The notes: generated by a model not told the origin, from the sequence alone. DNA of 8,483 nucleotides from Methylocystaceae bacterium (GCA_003152255.1 PLZT01000388.1:1-8483); one strand, 5' to 3'. Numbered from the stretch's first letter, positions 1 to 6,015 are shown. Translations and numbers: made by a program.

Positions 1-791
1 TAGACGCGCATGCCGGCGCGCATGCCGAACTGGAAAATCCGCGCGAAGGCCGAGGCGGAGGGCGATCCGACGACAAGGGTTTGGATGATGCCGACGCCGG
101 GATTGGCCTGTCCGACGCGGGTCAACCGCAGGATCGTCTCGCCGTCCATCAGGCTGTCGGCGTCGAGCGGAATCATGAATTCGTACGCGTCGCCCCAACG
201 CTCGCAGAAGTCGCTGATATTGCCGGCCTTGTAGCCGCGATTGTCGGAGCGGCGACGGTAATGGAGGCTCGCCGCGTCGCCCTCGAGGCGCCATTTCGCG
301 AAGGCGGCTTCCTCTCGCGCGGCGATTTCCGGGTCGGTGCTGTCGCTCAGCATGAACCAGTCGAACGAAGCGGCTTCGCCCGTCCGGCCGACGCTCGCCT
401 TCATCGCCCGCAGCCGCGCGAAGGCCCGCGCCGGGTCCTCGTTGCGAATCGTCATCAGCATGGCGACGCGGACCTTGAGCGGCGCGGCGGCGTCGCCGTC
501 GTTCGCGAAGGGCGCGACCTTGGCCAGCGCGTCGGTGCGCATATGCAACAGCCAAAAGCCCAGCATCGCGTTGCAAAAGCCGAGCACGCTCCAGGGCGCG
601 GCGATGGCGAAGGCGATGAAGATCGCCAGATCGATGTCGCTCCAGCCGTCCTGCTGCAAAATCGCGCCGAGCCAGACGAGCAGCAGCAGATAGACCGTGA
701 GGTTCATCACCGCGACCATGCGGCGGCGGCGGGCCAACGCCAGCGGATCTTGCAGCGGGGTCGGCCTCGGCCGCGCGCCCTCGTTAGTCAT
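1..791 (-). CDS. opgH: Glucans biosynthesis glucosyltransferase OpgH (MdoH), N-terminal part, runs off left edge
   Basis: Inner-membrane GT2-family enzyme that polymerises glucose from UDP-glucose into the backbone of osmoregulated periplasmic glucans. The 263 complete codons visible show two probable membrane helices (about residues 26-46 and 54-84). The start of the cytoplasmic glycosyltransferase domain follows, with the OpgH hallmarks RNEDPARAFARLRAM (116-130), LSDSTDP (148-154), YKAGNISDF (187-195) and the metal/nucleotide-binding LDADSLM (209-215). The typical family motif is YNEDP; here the Tyr is Arg. The ATG at 791 is the first possible start because a TAA lies in frame 15 bases upstream; only a weak GAG-type ribosome site precedes it. 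E. coli MdoH is about 850 residues, so most of the protein lies outside the window. opgG, which precedes opgH in enterobacteria, is not upstream here; the neighbouring gene is divergent. Family assignment is very secure. Confidence 0.95.
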   Translation of the reverse strand, partial: MTNEGARPRPTPLQDPLALARRRRMVAVMNLTVYLLLLVWLGAILQQDGWSDIDLAIFIAFAIAAPWSVLGFCNAMLGFWLLHMRTDALAKVAPFANDGDAAAPLKVRVAMLMTIRNEDPARAFARLRAMKASVGRTGEAASFDWFMLSDSTDPEIAAREEAAFAKWRLEGDAASLHYRRRSDNRGYKAGNISDFCERWGDAYEFMIPLDADSLMDGETILRLTRVGQANPGVGIIQTLVVGSPSASAFARIFQFGMRAGMRV

Positions 792-1044
792 TCTGTGGTC
801 TCGTTAAAGCTGGGGAGTTCTTGGGAGCGCGCCGGCTATAGCACAGCCCGCGCGGAAAGCTATTTGCCGGCGCCCGATTGTTTGTATGGCGTATAAGGCG
901 AAAACGCGGCCTCCATGCGCCGCGGCTGACGATTCCATCTTTTAGCCGCCCCATCCGCTTCGTCTTTCGCATGCCTCGCGCCATAAACGCCAAGTCGAAT
1001 CGCCAAGTCGAATCGCATCGCCGGCCAGCCTTCAAGGTGAATTC
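792..1044. other. Divergent intergenic region between opgH and the dehydrogenase gene
   Basis: About 250 bases without a convincing gene. It must carry the promoters of two divergent genes, but I see no good -35/-10 pair on either strand. TATAAG at 892-897 (plus) and a TATAG-like run at 836-842 (minus) are isolated -10-like strings without a -35 at proper spacing. The 3' end holds a 13-bp tandem duplication, listed separately, and an AAGGTGA ribosome binding site at 1034-1040 for the dehydrogenase. Confidence 0.6.
988..1016. repeat. 13-bp tandem duplication
   Basis: CGCCAAGTCGAAT occurs at 988-1000 and again, exactly and without a gap, at 1001-1013, followed by a third partial CGC. It lies about 30 bases upstream of the dehydrogenase start, probably in its 5' untranslated region. 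It may be simple slippage, or a doubled binding site; the sequence does not decide. Confidence 0.8.
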
Positions 1045-2049
1045 ATGCCCATTGCAGCAAATCGTGAGAACAACGCCGCGCGCGCTCTGTGGATCGAGGG
1101 ACCGCGCCAAGCCGCGCTGCGCTCCGCCCGCGTTGGCGAGCCCGGCGCCGGCGAGGCGCGCATCGCCATGCTGTGGAGCGGGATCAGTCGCGGCACGGAA
1201 CGGCTCGTTTTCGAGGGACGTGTCCCCGAGTCGGAAGCAAAATCCATGCGCGCGCCCTTTCAGCAGGGCGAATTCCCGTTCCCCGTGAAATACGGCTATT
1301 GCGCGGTCGGCCGCGTCGAAGCCGGCCCGGCGGCGTGGCTGGGCCGGACGGTTTTCTGCCTGCATCCGCATCAGAGCCGCTTCATCGTTCCGCTCGACAT
1401 GCCGCGGCCCGTCCCCGAAAACGTTCCACCCCGGCGCGCGACGCTCGCCGCCAATATGGAGACCGCGCTTAACGCGCTGTGGGATTCGGGCGCGGGGCCG
1501 GGCGACAAGATCGTCGTGATCGGCGCCGGCGTCGTCGGTCTGCTGGTCGCGGCGCTTTGCGCGGGACTTCCCGGCGCGGACGTGACGGTTGTCGACATCG
1601 ACCCCTCGCGCGCGAAAATCGCCGCGTCCTTTGGCGCGAAATTCGTCGCGGCCGCCGATTTCGCCGCGCTTGGCGAAGAGGACGCCGATCTCGTGTTCCA
1701 CGCCAGCGCGAGCCCGCAGGGGTTGGCCCTGGCGCTGGGTTGCGCCGGGCTGGAGGCCAGCGTCGTCGAGATGAGCTGGTACGGCGACGCCGCCGTCGCC
1801 GCGCCGCTCGGCGGGGCGTTTCACGCCAAGCGGCTGCGGCTGATCTCGTCGCAGGTCGGGCAGGTGTCGCCGTCGCGCCGCCCGCGCTGGAATTACGCGC
1901 GACGTCTTGACAAGGCGCTCGAACTGCTCGCCGACGCGCGCTTTGACGCGCTCATCACGGAGGAGGTCGCGTTCGAGGACGCGCCGCGCGAATTGCCGCG
2001 CATTCTCGCCCCCGGCGCCGCGGGGCTGGCGACCGTGCTGCGATATTGA
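1045..2049 (+). CDS. Medium-chain dehydrogenase/reductase, 'zinc-binding alcohol dehydrogenase' family, apparently without zinc ligands
   Basis: A 334-residue NAD(P)-dependent oxidoreductase of the medium-chain (alcohol dehydrogenase-like) superfamily. An N-terminal GroES-like part carries the SGISRGTERL stretch (45-54), reminiscent of the BchC and threonine-dehydrogenase-like branch. The Rossmann domain begins with IVVIGAGVVGLLVA (156-169, GxGxxG at 160-165). The acidic VVDID (182-186) at the end of the second strand suggests NAD(H) preference. In classical zinc enzymes the catalytic metal is held by a Cys and a GHE motif; here the corresponding segments read SRGTE and KYGYCAVG (83-89), so catalytic zinc is probably absent. 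There is also no structural-zinc four-Cys lobe. The start is set by AAGGTGA at 1034-1040, four bases before ATG. The substrate is unknown. The gene is followed by a pterin-synthase-like/glycosyltransferase operon, so a role in the same pathway is plausible, although a hairpin separates them. Confidence 0.85.
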   Translation: MPIAANRENNAARALWIEGPRQAALRSARVGEPGAGEARIAMLWSGISRGTERLVFEGRVPESEAKSMRAPFQQGEFPFPVKYGYCAVGRVEAGPAAWLGRTVFCLHPHQSRFIVPLDMPRPVPENVPPRRATLAANMETALNALWDSGAGPGDKIVVIGAGVVGLLVAALCAGLPGADVTVVDIDPSRAKIAASFGAKFVAAADFAALGEEDADLVFHASASPQGLALALGCAGLEASVVEMSWYGDAAVAAPLGGAFHAKRLRLISSQVGQVSPSRRPRWNYARRLDKALELLADARFDALITEEVAFEDAPRELPRILAPGAAGLATVLRY

Positions 2050-2066
2050 CGACGCGCGGGCGTCGT
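2049..2066. terminator. Hairpin directly after the dehydrogenase stop, possible bidirectional terminator
   Basis: A perfect 7-bp inverted repeat, ACGACGC / GCGTCGT, with a GCGG loop starts on the last base of the dehydrogenase stop codon and is followed by TTG. The T-tract is poor, so intrinsic termination is possible but not certain. On the minus strand the hairpin lies just past the stop of the 31-codon ORF at 2070-2165, so it could serve both. Confidence 0.5.
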
Positions 2067-2069
2067 TTG

Positions 2070-2165
2070 TCATGGCGCCGCCCCGGCGGCGCGGGCGTCG
2101 TAGCCCAGCAGGATCGCCAGAGCGCTCAGCGCGAGCTTGCCGAGCAAAACGGCTGGGGGTATCAT
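2070..2165 (-). CDS. Candidate 31-residue hydrophobic small protein
   Basis: I do not recognise this ORF. It starts at ATG 2165 with GGAG at 2173-2176 seven bases upstream, and ends with TGA at 2070-2072. The peptide begins MIPPAVLLGK, continues with a hydrophobic core LALSALAILLG (11-21) and ends with an Ala-rich YDARAAGAAP. It looks like a single membrane segment, or a signal peptide with an AxA-like cleavage site (ARA) and almost nothing after it. Third codon positions are nearly all G or C, as in the real genes nearby. It is divergent from the pterin-synthase-like operon and convergent with the dehydrogenase. It could be a small membrane protein, the remnant of a longer exported protein, or chance. 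Confidence 0.4.
   Translation of the reverse strand: MIPPAVLLGKLALSALAILLGYDARAAGAAP
2075..2092. other. Second GC-only hairpin
   Basis: GCGCCGC / GCGGCGC around a CCCG loop, a perfect 7-bp stem made only of G and C, eight bases past the previous hairpin. It has no T-tract on either side. It overlaps the last codons of the minus-strand small ORF. It may reinforce the upstream terminator or simply reflect GC-rich composition. Confidence 0.4.
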
Positions 2166-2186
2166 CTACCAACTCCATCGAAATAG

Positions 2187-2213
2187 TTGCGTGTAGCCGA
2201 AATGACGGATAAT
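2187..2213 (+). promoter_or_regulatory. Possible sigma70-type promoter of the pterin-synthase-like operon
   Basis: This is a locally AT-rich stretch in otherwise very GC-rich sequence. TTGCGT (2187-2192) lies 15 bases before GATAAT (2208-2213), five of six matches to the -10 consensus. The spacing is shorter than ideal; an offset -35 would lengthen it. It would give a leader of about 90 bases before the start at 2314. Confidence 0.35.
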
Positions 2214-2313
2214 TTTGGCGACAGTGAGACGCGTAAGCGCCCGATTGCCCCGCGCCGGCCTTTCGTCCTATCCCTTCCACGCCATCGAACGATTCTTGAA
2301 AGGATGCTCCCGC

Positions 2314-2718
2314 ATGTACGCTGTCGAGGTTCGCGACCACATCATGATCGCGCATAGTTTTCGCGGGGAGCTGTTCGGGCCCGCGCAGCGTCTGCACGGC
2401 GCGACCTTCGTGGTCGACGTGGCGTTTTTCCGCGAGGCGCTCACCGCCGATAATGTCGTCGTCGACATCGGCCGCGCCCATGACGCGCTGAAGGCGACGC
2501 TGGCGCCGCTCAACTACCGCAATCTCGACGAAATCCCCGAATTCAAGGGCCAGCAGACCACCACCGAGTTTCTCTCGCGCCATGTCTTCGACGCCATGGC
2601 GGGCGCGGCGCGCTCGGGCGCGCTGGGGCCGGGCGGCGAGGGAATCGAGCGCATCCGCGTGACGCTGCACGAGTCGCACGTCGCGCGCGCCTGGTTCGAG
2701 GGTCCGGTCGCGAGATGA
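2314..2718 (+). CDS. 6-pyruvoyl-tetrahydropterin synthase / QueD-family protein with altered active site
   Basis: A 134-residue T-fold protein of the PTPS/6-carboxytetrahydropterin synthase family (COG0720). The start at 2314 is chosen for GAAAGGA at 2298-2304, nine bases upstream, and because the family begins there; an in-frame ATG at 2215 adds 33 atypical residues. The family normally shows a first zinc His in an AAH motif, CxxxHGH with the catalytic Cys and two zinc His, LDH with catalytic Asp-His, and a C-terminal substrate-binding Glu. Here I read AHSF (His14 kept), AQRLHGA (24-30: Cys to Ala24, His28 kept, second His to Ala30), LNY (66-68: Asp-His to Asn-Tyr) and LHES (Glu120 kept). 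Fold and pterin-anchoring Glu are retained, while one zinc ligand and the catalytic triad appear lost. It may have another reaction or bind a pterin without turnover. It overlaps the next gene by four bases. Automatic annotation would call it QueD, but preQ0 function is doubtful. Confidence 0.88.
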   Translation: MYAVEVRDHIMIAHSFRGELFGPAQRLHGATFVVDVAFFREALTADNVVVDIGRAHDALKATLAPLNYRNLDEIPEFKGQQTTTEFLSRHVFDAMAGAARSGALGPGGEGIERIRVTLHESHVARAWFEGPVAR

Positions 2719-3770
2719 GGATCATATTCGCGGCGCCGGGCGATCTGTCCGCGCGCACGGGCGGCTATGGCTATGATCGCGCGGTGATCGCGGCGCTGCC
2801 CGAGTTCAACGTCGAGGTCGCGCATGTCGCGCTGAAGAGGAGCTTCCCTTTTCCGAGCGAGGCGGAGGCGCATGCGGCGGCGCGGGGGATCAACGCCGCG
2901 CTGGCGCCAAGGGACGTGGCGCTGATCGACGGCCTCGCCTATGGCGCGCTGCCGGAAGACGCGATCCGCGCGATAACGGCGCCGGTGCTGGCGCTGTGCC
3001 ACCATCCGCTGGGGCTGGAACAGGGGCTCGATCCCGCGCGAGCGAAGGCGCTGCTGCGGAGCGAGGCGGCGGCGCTGGCGCTGGCCGCGCATGTGATCGT
3101 CACCAGCGCGCACACGCGAAAGACGCTGATCGAGGACTTTGGCGTTTCGCCGTCGGCGGTGACCGTCGCGCTGCCCGGCACGGCGCCGGCCGCGCGCGCC
3201 TCGGGCTCTGGCGGCGGAACGACGTTGCTCGCGGTCGGCTCCATTATCGCGCGCAAGGGCTTCGACATATTGGTCGAGGCGCTGGCGGGGCTTCAGGCGC
3301 TCGACTGGCGGTTGCGGCTGGTCGGCGGCGCGCCCGCGCCCGAAACCGCGAACGCCCTCGCGCGGCTGATCGAAGCGCGCGGGCTCGGCGCCCGCATCGA
3401 CTGGCTGGGCGAGGTCTCCGCCGAGGCGCTCGACGGCATCTACGACTCCAGCGATATTTTCGTCTCCTCCTCGCTTTACGAGGGCTATGGCATGGCGCTG
3501 GCCGAGGCGCTCGCGCGCGGTTTGCCCATTGTGACGACGACCGGCGGCGCCTGCGCCGACACCGCGCCGGACGGCGCCGCGCTAAAGGTCGCGCCGGGCG
3601 ATGTCGACGCGCTGCGCGAGGCGTTGCGGCGGATAATCGCGGACAGGGATTTGCGCCGCGCTCTGAGCGAGGCCTCCTGGCGCGCCGGACAGAAACTGCC
3701 GAGTTGGCGCGACACCGCGCGAACCATCGGCCGCGCGGCGCGCGCCATCGCCCCGGCGGTGGCCCCATGA
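2715..3770 (+). CDS. Glycosyltransferase, GT-B fold, family 4 type
   Basis: A 351-residue retaining-type GT4 glycosyltransferase that moves a sugar from a nucleotide-sugar donor to an unknown acceptor. The N-terminal Rossmann half has the TGGYGYDR loop (15-22) and CHHPLGLEQG (95-104). The hinge region is IVTSAHTRKTL (128-138). The donor half begins with AVGSIIARKGFDILVEAL (173-190) and carries the EX7E motif of GT4 enzymes (Glu256 and Glu264 in SSLYEGYGMALAEAL). It ends with an amphipathic Arg-rich C-terminus. There is no signal peptide or membrane segment, so it is probably cytosolic. The ATG overlaps the preceding stop as ATGA, indicating translational coupling to the pterin-synthase-like gene. 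Cyanobacterial pteridine glucosyltransferases are GT4-type enzymes, so a pterin-like acceptor is an attractive inference, but nothing in the sequence proves it. Confidence 0.92.
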   Translation: MRIIFAAPGDLSARTGGYGYDRAVIAALPEFNVEVAHVALKRSFPFPSEAEAHAAARGINAALAPRDVALIDGLAYGALPEDAIRAITAPVLALCHHPLGLEQGLDPARAKALLRSEAAALALAAHVIVTSAHTRKTLIEDFGVSPSAVTVALPGTAPAARASGSGGGTTLLAVGSIIARKGFDILVEALAGLQALDWRLRLVGGAPAPETANALARLIEARGLGARIDWLGEVSAEALDGIYDSSDIFVSSSLYEGYGMALAEALARGLPIVTTTGGACADTAPDGAALKVAPGDVDALREALRRIIADRDLRRALSEASWRAGQKLPSWRDTARTIGRAARAIAPAVAP

Positions 3771-3833
3771 TATGGTTTGCGATTAATTGGCTCGTTCAGG
3801 CCCAACGCCCCAAAGCGATCGGGCGGCGTTCGT

Positions 3834-4676
3834 ATGACGGGCTTTTCCGCGCAATGGCTCGCTTTGCGCGAGGGCGCCGATTTTCTGGCGCGCGACGCCG
3901 CGGTCCGCGACACGGTTGTCCAGCGTTTTTCAAAAAGCGACACGCTGACGATCGTCGATCTCGCCTGCGGCGCGGGCTCCAATCCGCGCGCCCTCGCGCC
4001 TTTTCTGGGGCCGCGCCAATCGTGGCGGCTCGTCGACCATGACGCGGGGCTGCTGGCGAGCGCCCGCGCGGCGCTGAGGGCCTGGGCCGACGCCGTTGAA
4101 GGCGAGGAGCCGCTCGTCTCGCATAAGAACGGCCGCCGCCTGACCTTCATCTTCGAACGGCTCGATCTCGACGCCGATCTCGCCCGCGCGCTGAAGGGCG
4201 CCGATCTCGTGACGGCGGCGGCCTTTTTCGATCTCGTCTCGCCGGATTGGATCGAGCGCTTTTGCGCGGAACTCGCGCGCCGCCGCTTGCCGCTCTACGC
4301 GGTGTTGAGCTATGACGGGCGCGAGAGCTGGACGCCGCCGCACGCGGCCGACGCGGCCATGCTCGACGCCTTCCACCGCCATCAGGCGCGCGACAAGGGG
4401 TTTGGCCCCGCCGCCGGCCCGCGCTCCAGCGCGATGCTGCGCGAGACGCTGGAGCGGCATGGCTTCGAGGTCCACGTCGGCGCCAGCCCGTGGCGGCTTG
4501 GAGAGGGCGACGCCGAACTGATCGCCGCGCTCAGCGAGGGCGCGGCGGAGGCCGTCGCGCAAACCGGCCTCGTCGACGCGGAGGTAATCGCCGACTGGCG
4601 CGCGGCGCGGCGCGCGGCGAGCGGCTGCGAAATCGGGCATGTCGATATTTTCGCTTCCCCCCGCGGGATCGGCTAA
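3834..4676 (+). CDS. Class I SAM-dependent methyltransferase
   Basis: A 280-residue protein with a Rossmann-type SAM-binding domain. Motif I is IVDLACGAGSNPRAL (40-54), followed by the acidic LVDHD (66-70) that would contact the SAM ribose, LDLDADL (110-116) and a motif IV-like ADLVTAAAFFDLVS (123-136). The C-terminal half (about 160-280) probably shapes the acceptor site. I chose ATG 3834, which gives the compact N-terminus MTGFSAQWLALREGAD. A TTG at 3777 would add 19 residues with less typical composition. No strong ribosome site is visible for either. It lies 63 bases after the glycosyltransferase stop on the same strand, probably in the same operon. The acceptor is unknown; in this context a pterin-like or sugar-modified small molecule is possible. 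The 122 bases after its stop contain only a weak GCGCC/GGCGC hairpin and no further gene that I can support. Confidence 0.88.
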   Translation: MTGFSAQWLALREGADFLARDAAVRDTVVQRFSKSDTLTIVDLACGAGSNPRALAPFLGPRQSWRLVDHDAGLLASARAALRAWADAVEGEEPLVSHKNGRRLTFIFERLDLDADLARALKGADLVTAAAFFDLVSPDWIERFCAELARRRLPLYAVLSYDGRESWTPPHAADAAMLDAFHRHQARDKGFGPAAGPRSSAMLRETLERHGFEVHVGASPWRLGEGDAELIAALSEGAAEAVAQTGLVDAEVIADWRAARRAASGCEIGHVDIFASPRGIG

Positions 4677-4798
4677 AACAGCCAAAATGTCATCGCCGCT
4701 TGGCGAGGAGAGGCCATCGCGTCTAAAAGAATGGCGCATAACGGCCGCGGTGCGCCTTCGGACGGCGCGTCGGAGCACGTTCTGAAAGATACGCAAGC

Positions 4799-5584
4799 AT
4801 GTTGCCGCTTTTTATCCAGAAGAAACTCAACCGCCTGAGACGAAGCCTCTGGGCGGCGCCCATGTCGATTTTTCCCGCGCCGTTTCGCGTCAAGGCGAAA
4901 GGCGACGCGACGATCGCGGGGGAGATCGCCGATCACGAAAAACAAGCCGGTTACGCGCATTGCGCGGGCTCGCTTCCGCTGCGCACGCTATTGCGCATCG
5001 AGGGGTTGCTGCCCGGCGCGCCGATCAATTCGGCGGAGACGGGATGCGGCAAATCGACGATTTTCTTTTCGCGCATAGCTCAAAAGCACAAGGTCTTCTG
5101 CCTGGACGACCGCGAGAGCGGGGAGGATTCCAGCGTCTCCTATTTCATGGATTGCGCGGCGACGCGGCTGGATCGGGTCGAGACTATATTCGGGCCGACA
5201 CAGGCGACGCTGCCCCTCTATAAGGATCATGTCGCTTACGACCTCGTGCTGATCGACGGGCCGCACGGCTTTCCTTTTCCAGACCTTGAATATTATTTCT
5301 TCTATCCGCATCTGAAAACGGACGGCCTTCTCGTCATCGACGACATCCAGATTCCGACCATCGGCCGACTGGCCGAGTTCATCTCCGAGGACGCCATGTT
5401 CGAGGAGGTGGAATGCATCGGCTCGACGGCGGTGTTTCGCCGCACCGAAGCGCCGGTTTTCGATCCCCGTGGCGACGGCTGGTGGCTGCAGGACTACAAC
5501 CGCCGCCGCGCCGATTTTTCCAGTCACATCCACCTGCGGGACGGCAATCGCCGCAAGCCGCTCACCTTCGAGGGACGATTTTAG
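4799..5584 (+). CDS. SAM-methyltransferase-like protein (Methyltransf_24-like fold), function unknown
   Basis: A 261-residue soluble protein with a basic N-terminus (IQKKLNRLRRSL, 6-17). The Rossmann-like core starts with INSAETGCGKST (76-87), continues with FCLDDRES (100-107) and YDLVLIDGPHGFPFP (147-161), and ends with LLVIDDIQIP (177-186). The ExGCG turn followed by an acidic strand end and LVLIDGPH is the pattern of class I methyltransferases of the Methyltransf_24 kind. The GCGKST run mimics a nucleotide-binding P-loop but is probably the SAM glycine loop. The C-terminal third (about 215-261, rich in Arg, Trp and Asp) matches nothing I know. A GAAAGA at 4784-4789, nine bases before ATG 4799, supports the start. 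It is in the same direction as the upstream methyltransferase but 122 bases away, so operon membership is uncertain. Its last four bases overlap the end of the convergent antitoxin gene. Confidence 0.75.
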   Translation: MLPLFIQKKLNRLRRSLWAAPMSIFPAPFRVKAKGDATIAGEIADHEKQAGYAHCAGSLPLRTLLRIEGLLPGAPINSAETGCGKSTIFFSRIAQKHKVFCLDDRESGEDSSVSYFMDCAATRLDRVETIFGPTQATLPLYKDHVAYDLVLIDGPHGFPFPDLEYYFFYPHLKTDGLLVIDDIQIPTIGRLAEFISEDAMFEEVECIGSTAVFRRTEAPVFDPRGDGWWLQDYNRRRADFSSHIHLRDGNRRKPLTFEGRF

Positions 5585-5994
5585 CGCCTCCGGCGCGGAG
5601 TCGCGTCCCGATCGGTCGGCGCCCGCGCCGCTCGCGACGGATTTTCCGGAGCCTTCCGCCCCGAGGGCTCCGGCGACGGCCTCGGGCTGTCGTCATCTTG
5701 ATCGCGCAGGGCGCGGATCAATCGTCGTTTCGGCTCCATCGCCTCGTGCAGCACGCGCGCCGCGATGTCCATCACGCCGCGGCTCGAAAATTCTCCGCGT
5801 TCCGCCTGGGCGACGGCCAAATCAATGTCATGCCGCAAAATCCCCGCCTTTTCGCGTTCGATATCGCGGTCCCGACGCAGCATCCGCAGGGCGTCGCGGA
5901 CAAGCTCGCTCGCCGATGCATAGTCGCCCGTGGCCAATTCGCCAGCGACGAATTCGGCCATTTCCGGGGTCAAATTGACGTTCATGGTGGGCAT
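5581..5994 (-). CDS. parD: ParD-family (CopG/ribbon-helix-helix) antitoxin with long C-terminal tail, apparently orphan
   Basis: A 137-residue protein. Residues 4-85 are a clear ParD antitoxin: the DNA-binding strand MNVNLTPEMAEFV (4-16), the family signature GDYASASELVRDALRML (23-39), and a toxin-binding helical part with FSSRGVMDIAARVL (69-82). Relatives usually stop at about 80-95 residues. Here a 50-residue tail rich in Arg, Pro and Asp follows (about 88-137) and looks disordered. ATG 5994 is chosen because GGAGG (6000-6004) sits five bases upstream; the ATGs at 6006 and 5985 are badly spaced. ParD normally precedes ParE and neutralises it, but no parE follows: the gene ends inside the stop codon of the opposing gene. 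It may regulate itself, act on a toxin elsewhere, or be a remnant. Its promoter is listed separately. Confidence 0.85.
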   Translation of the reverse strand: MPTMNVNLTPEMAEFVAGELATGDYASASELVRDALRMLRRDRDIEREKAGILRHDIDLAVAQAERGEFSSRGVMDIAARVLHEAMEPKRRLIRALRDQDDDSPRPSPEPSGRKAPENPSRAARAPTDRDATPRRRR

Positions 5995-6015
5995 GAGAAC
6001 CTCCATCCCCGCATA

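Noticed and set aside
81..896. A 271-codon plus-strand open frame
   Set aside because: It lies opposite opgH, whose motifs are unmistakable; the composition is that of a shadow frame.
784..2679. A 631-codon minus-strand open frame
   Set aside because: It runs antisense through the dehydrogenase and most of the pterin-synthase-like gene, is Arg/Ala-rich with no recognisable domain, and is a typical GC-rich shadow of real genes.
3777..3833. TTG start of the methyltransferase at 3777
   Set aside because: The added 19 residues have atypical codon use and no ribosome site; ATG 3834 gives a sensible N-terminus.
2996..4042. Alternative plus-strand frame, including an ATG at 3767 that overlaps the glycosyltransferase stop as ATGA
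   Set aside because: The ATGA overlap is tempting, but the frame crosses the methyltransferase SAM motif out of frame, becomes Arg-rich and has no domain; the methyltransferase frame from 3834 explains the region.
4750..4775. Terminator hairpin GCGCC/GGCGC after the methyltransferase
   Set aside because: It is only about five base pairs with no T-tract; such stems are common by chance in this GC-rich sequence.
5024..5062. P-loop NTPase in the 4799-5584 protein
   Set aside because: AETGCGKST fits Walker A by pattern only. The following FCLDDR and LVLIDGPH strands and absence of a Walker B/sensor arrangement fit a SAM-binding Rossmann fold better.
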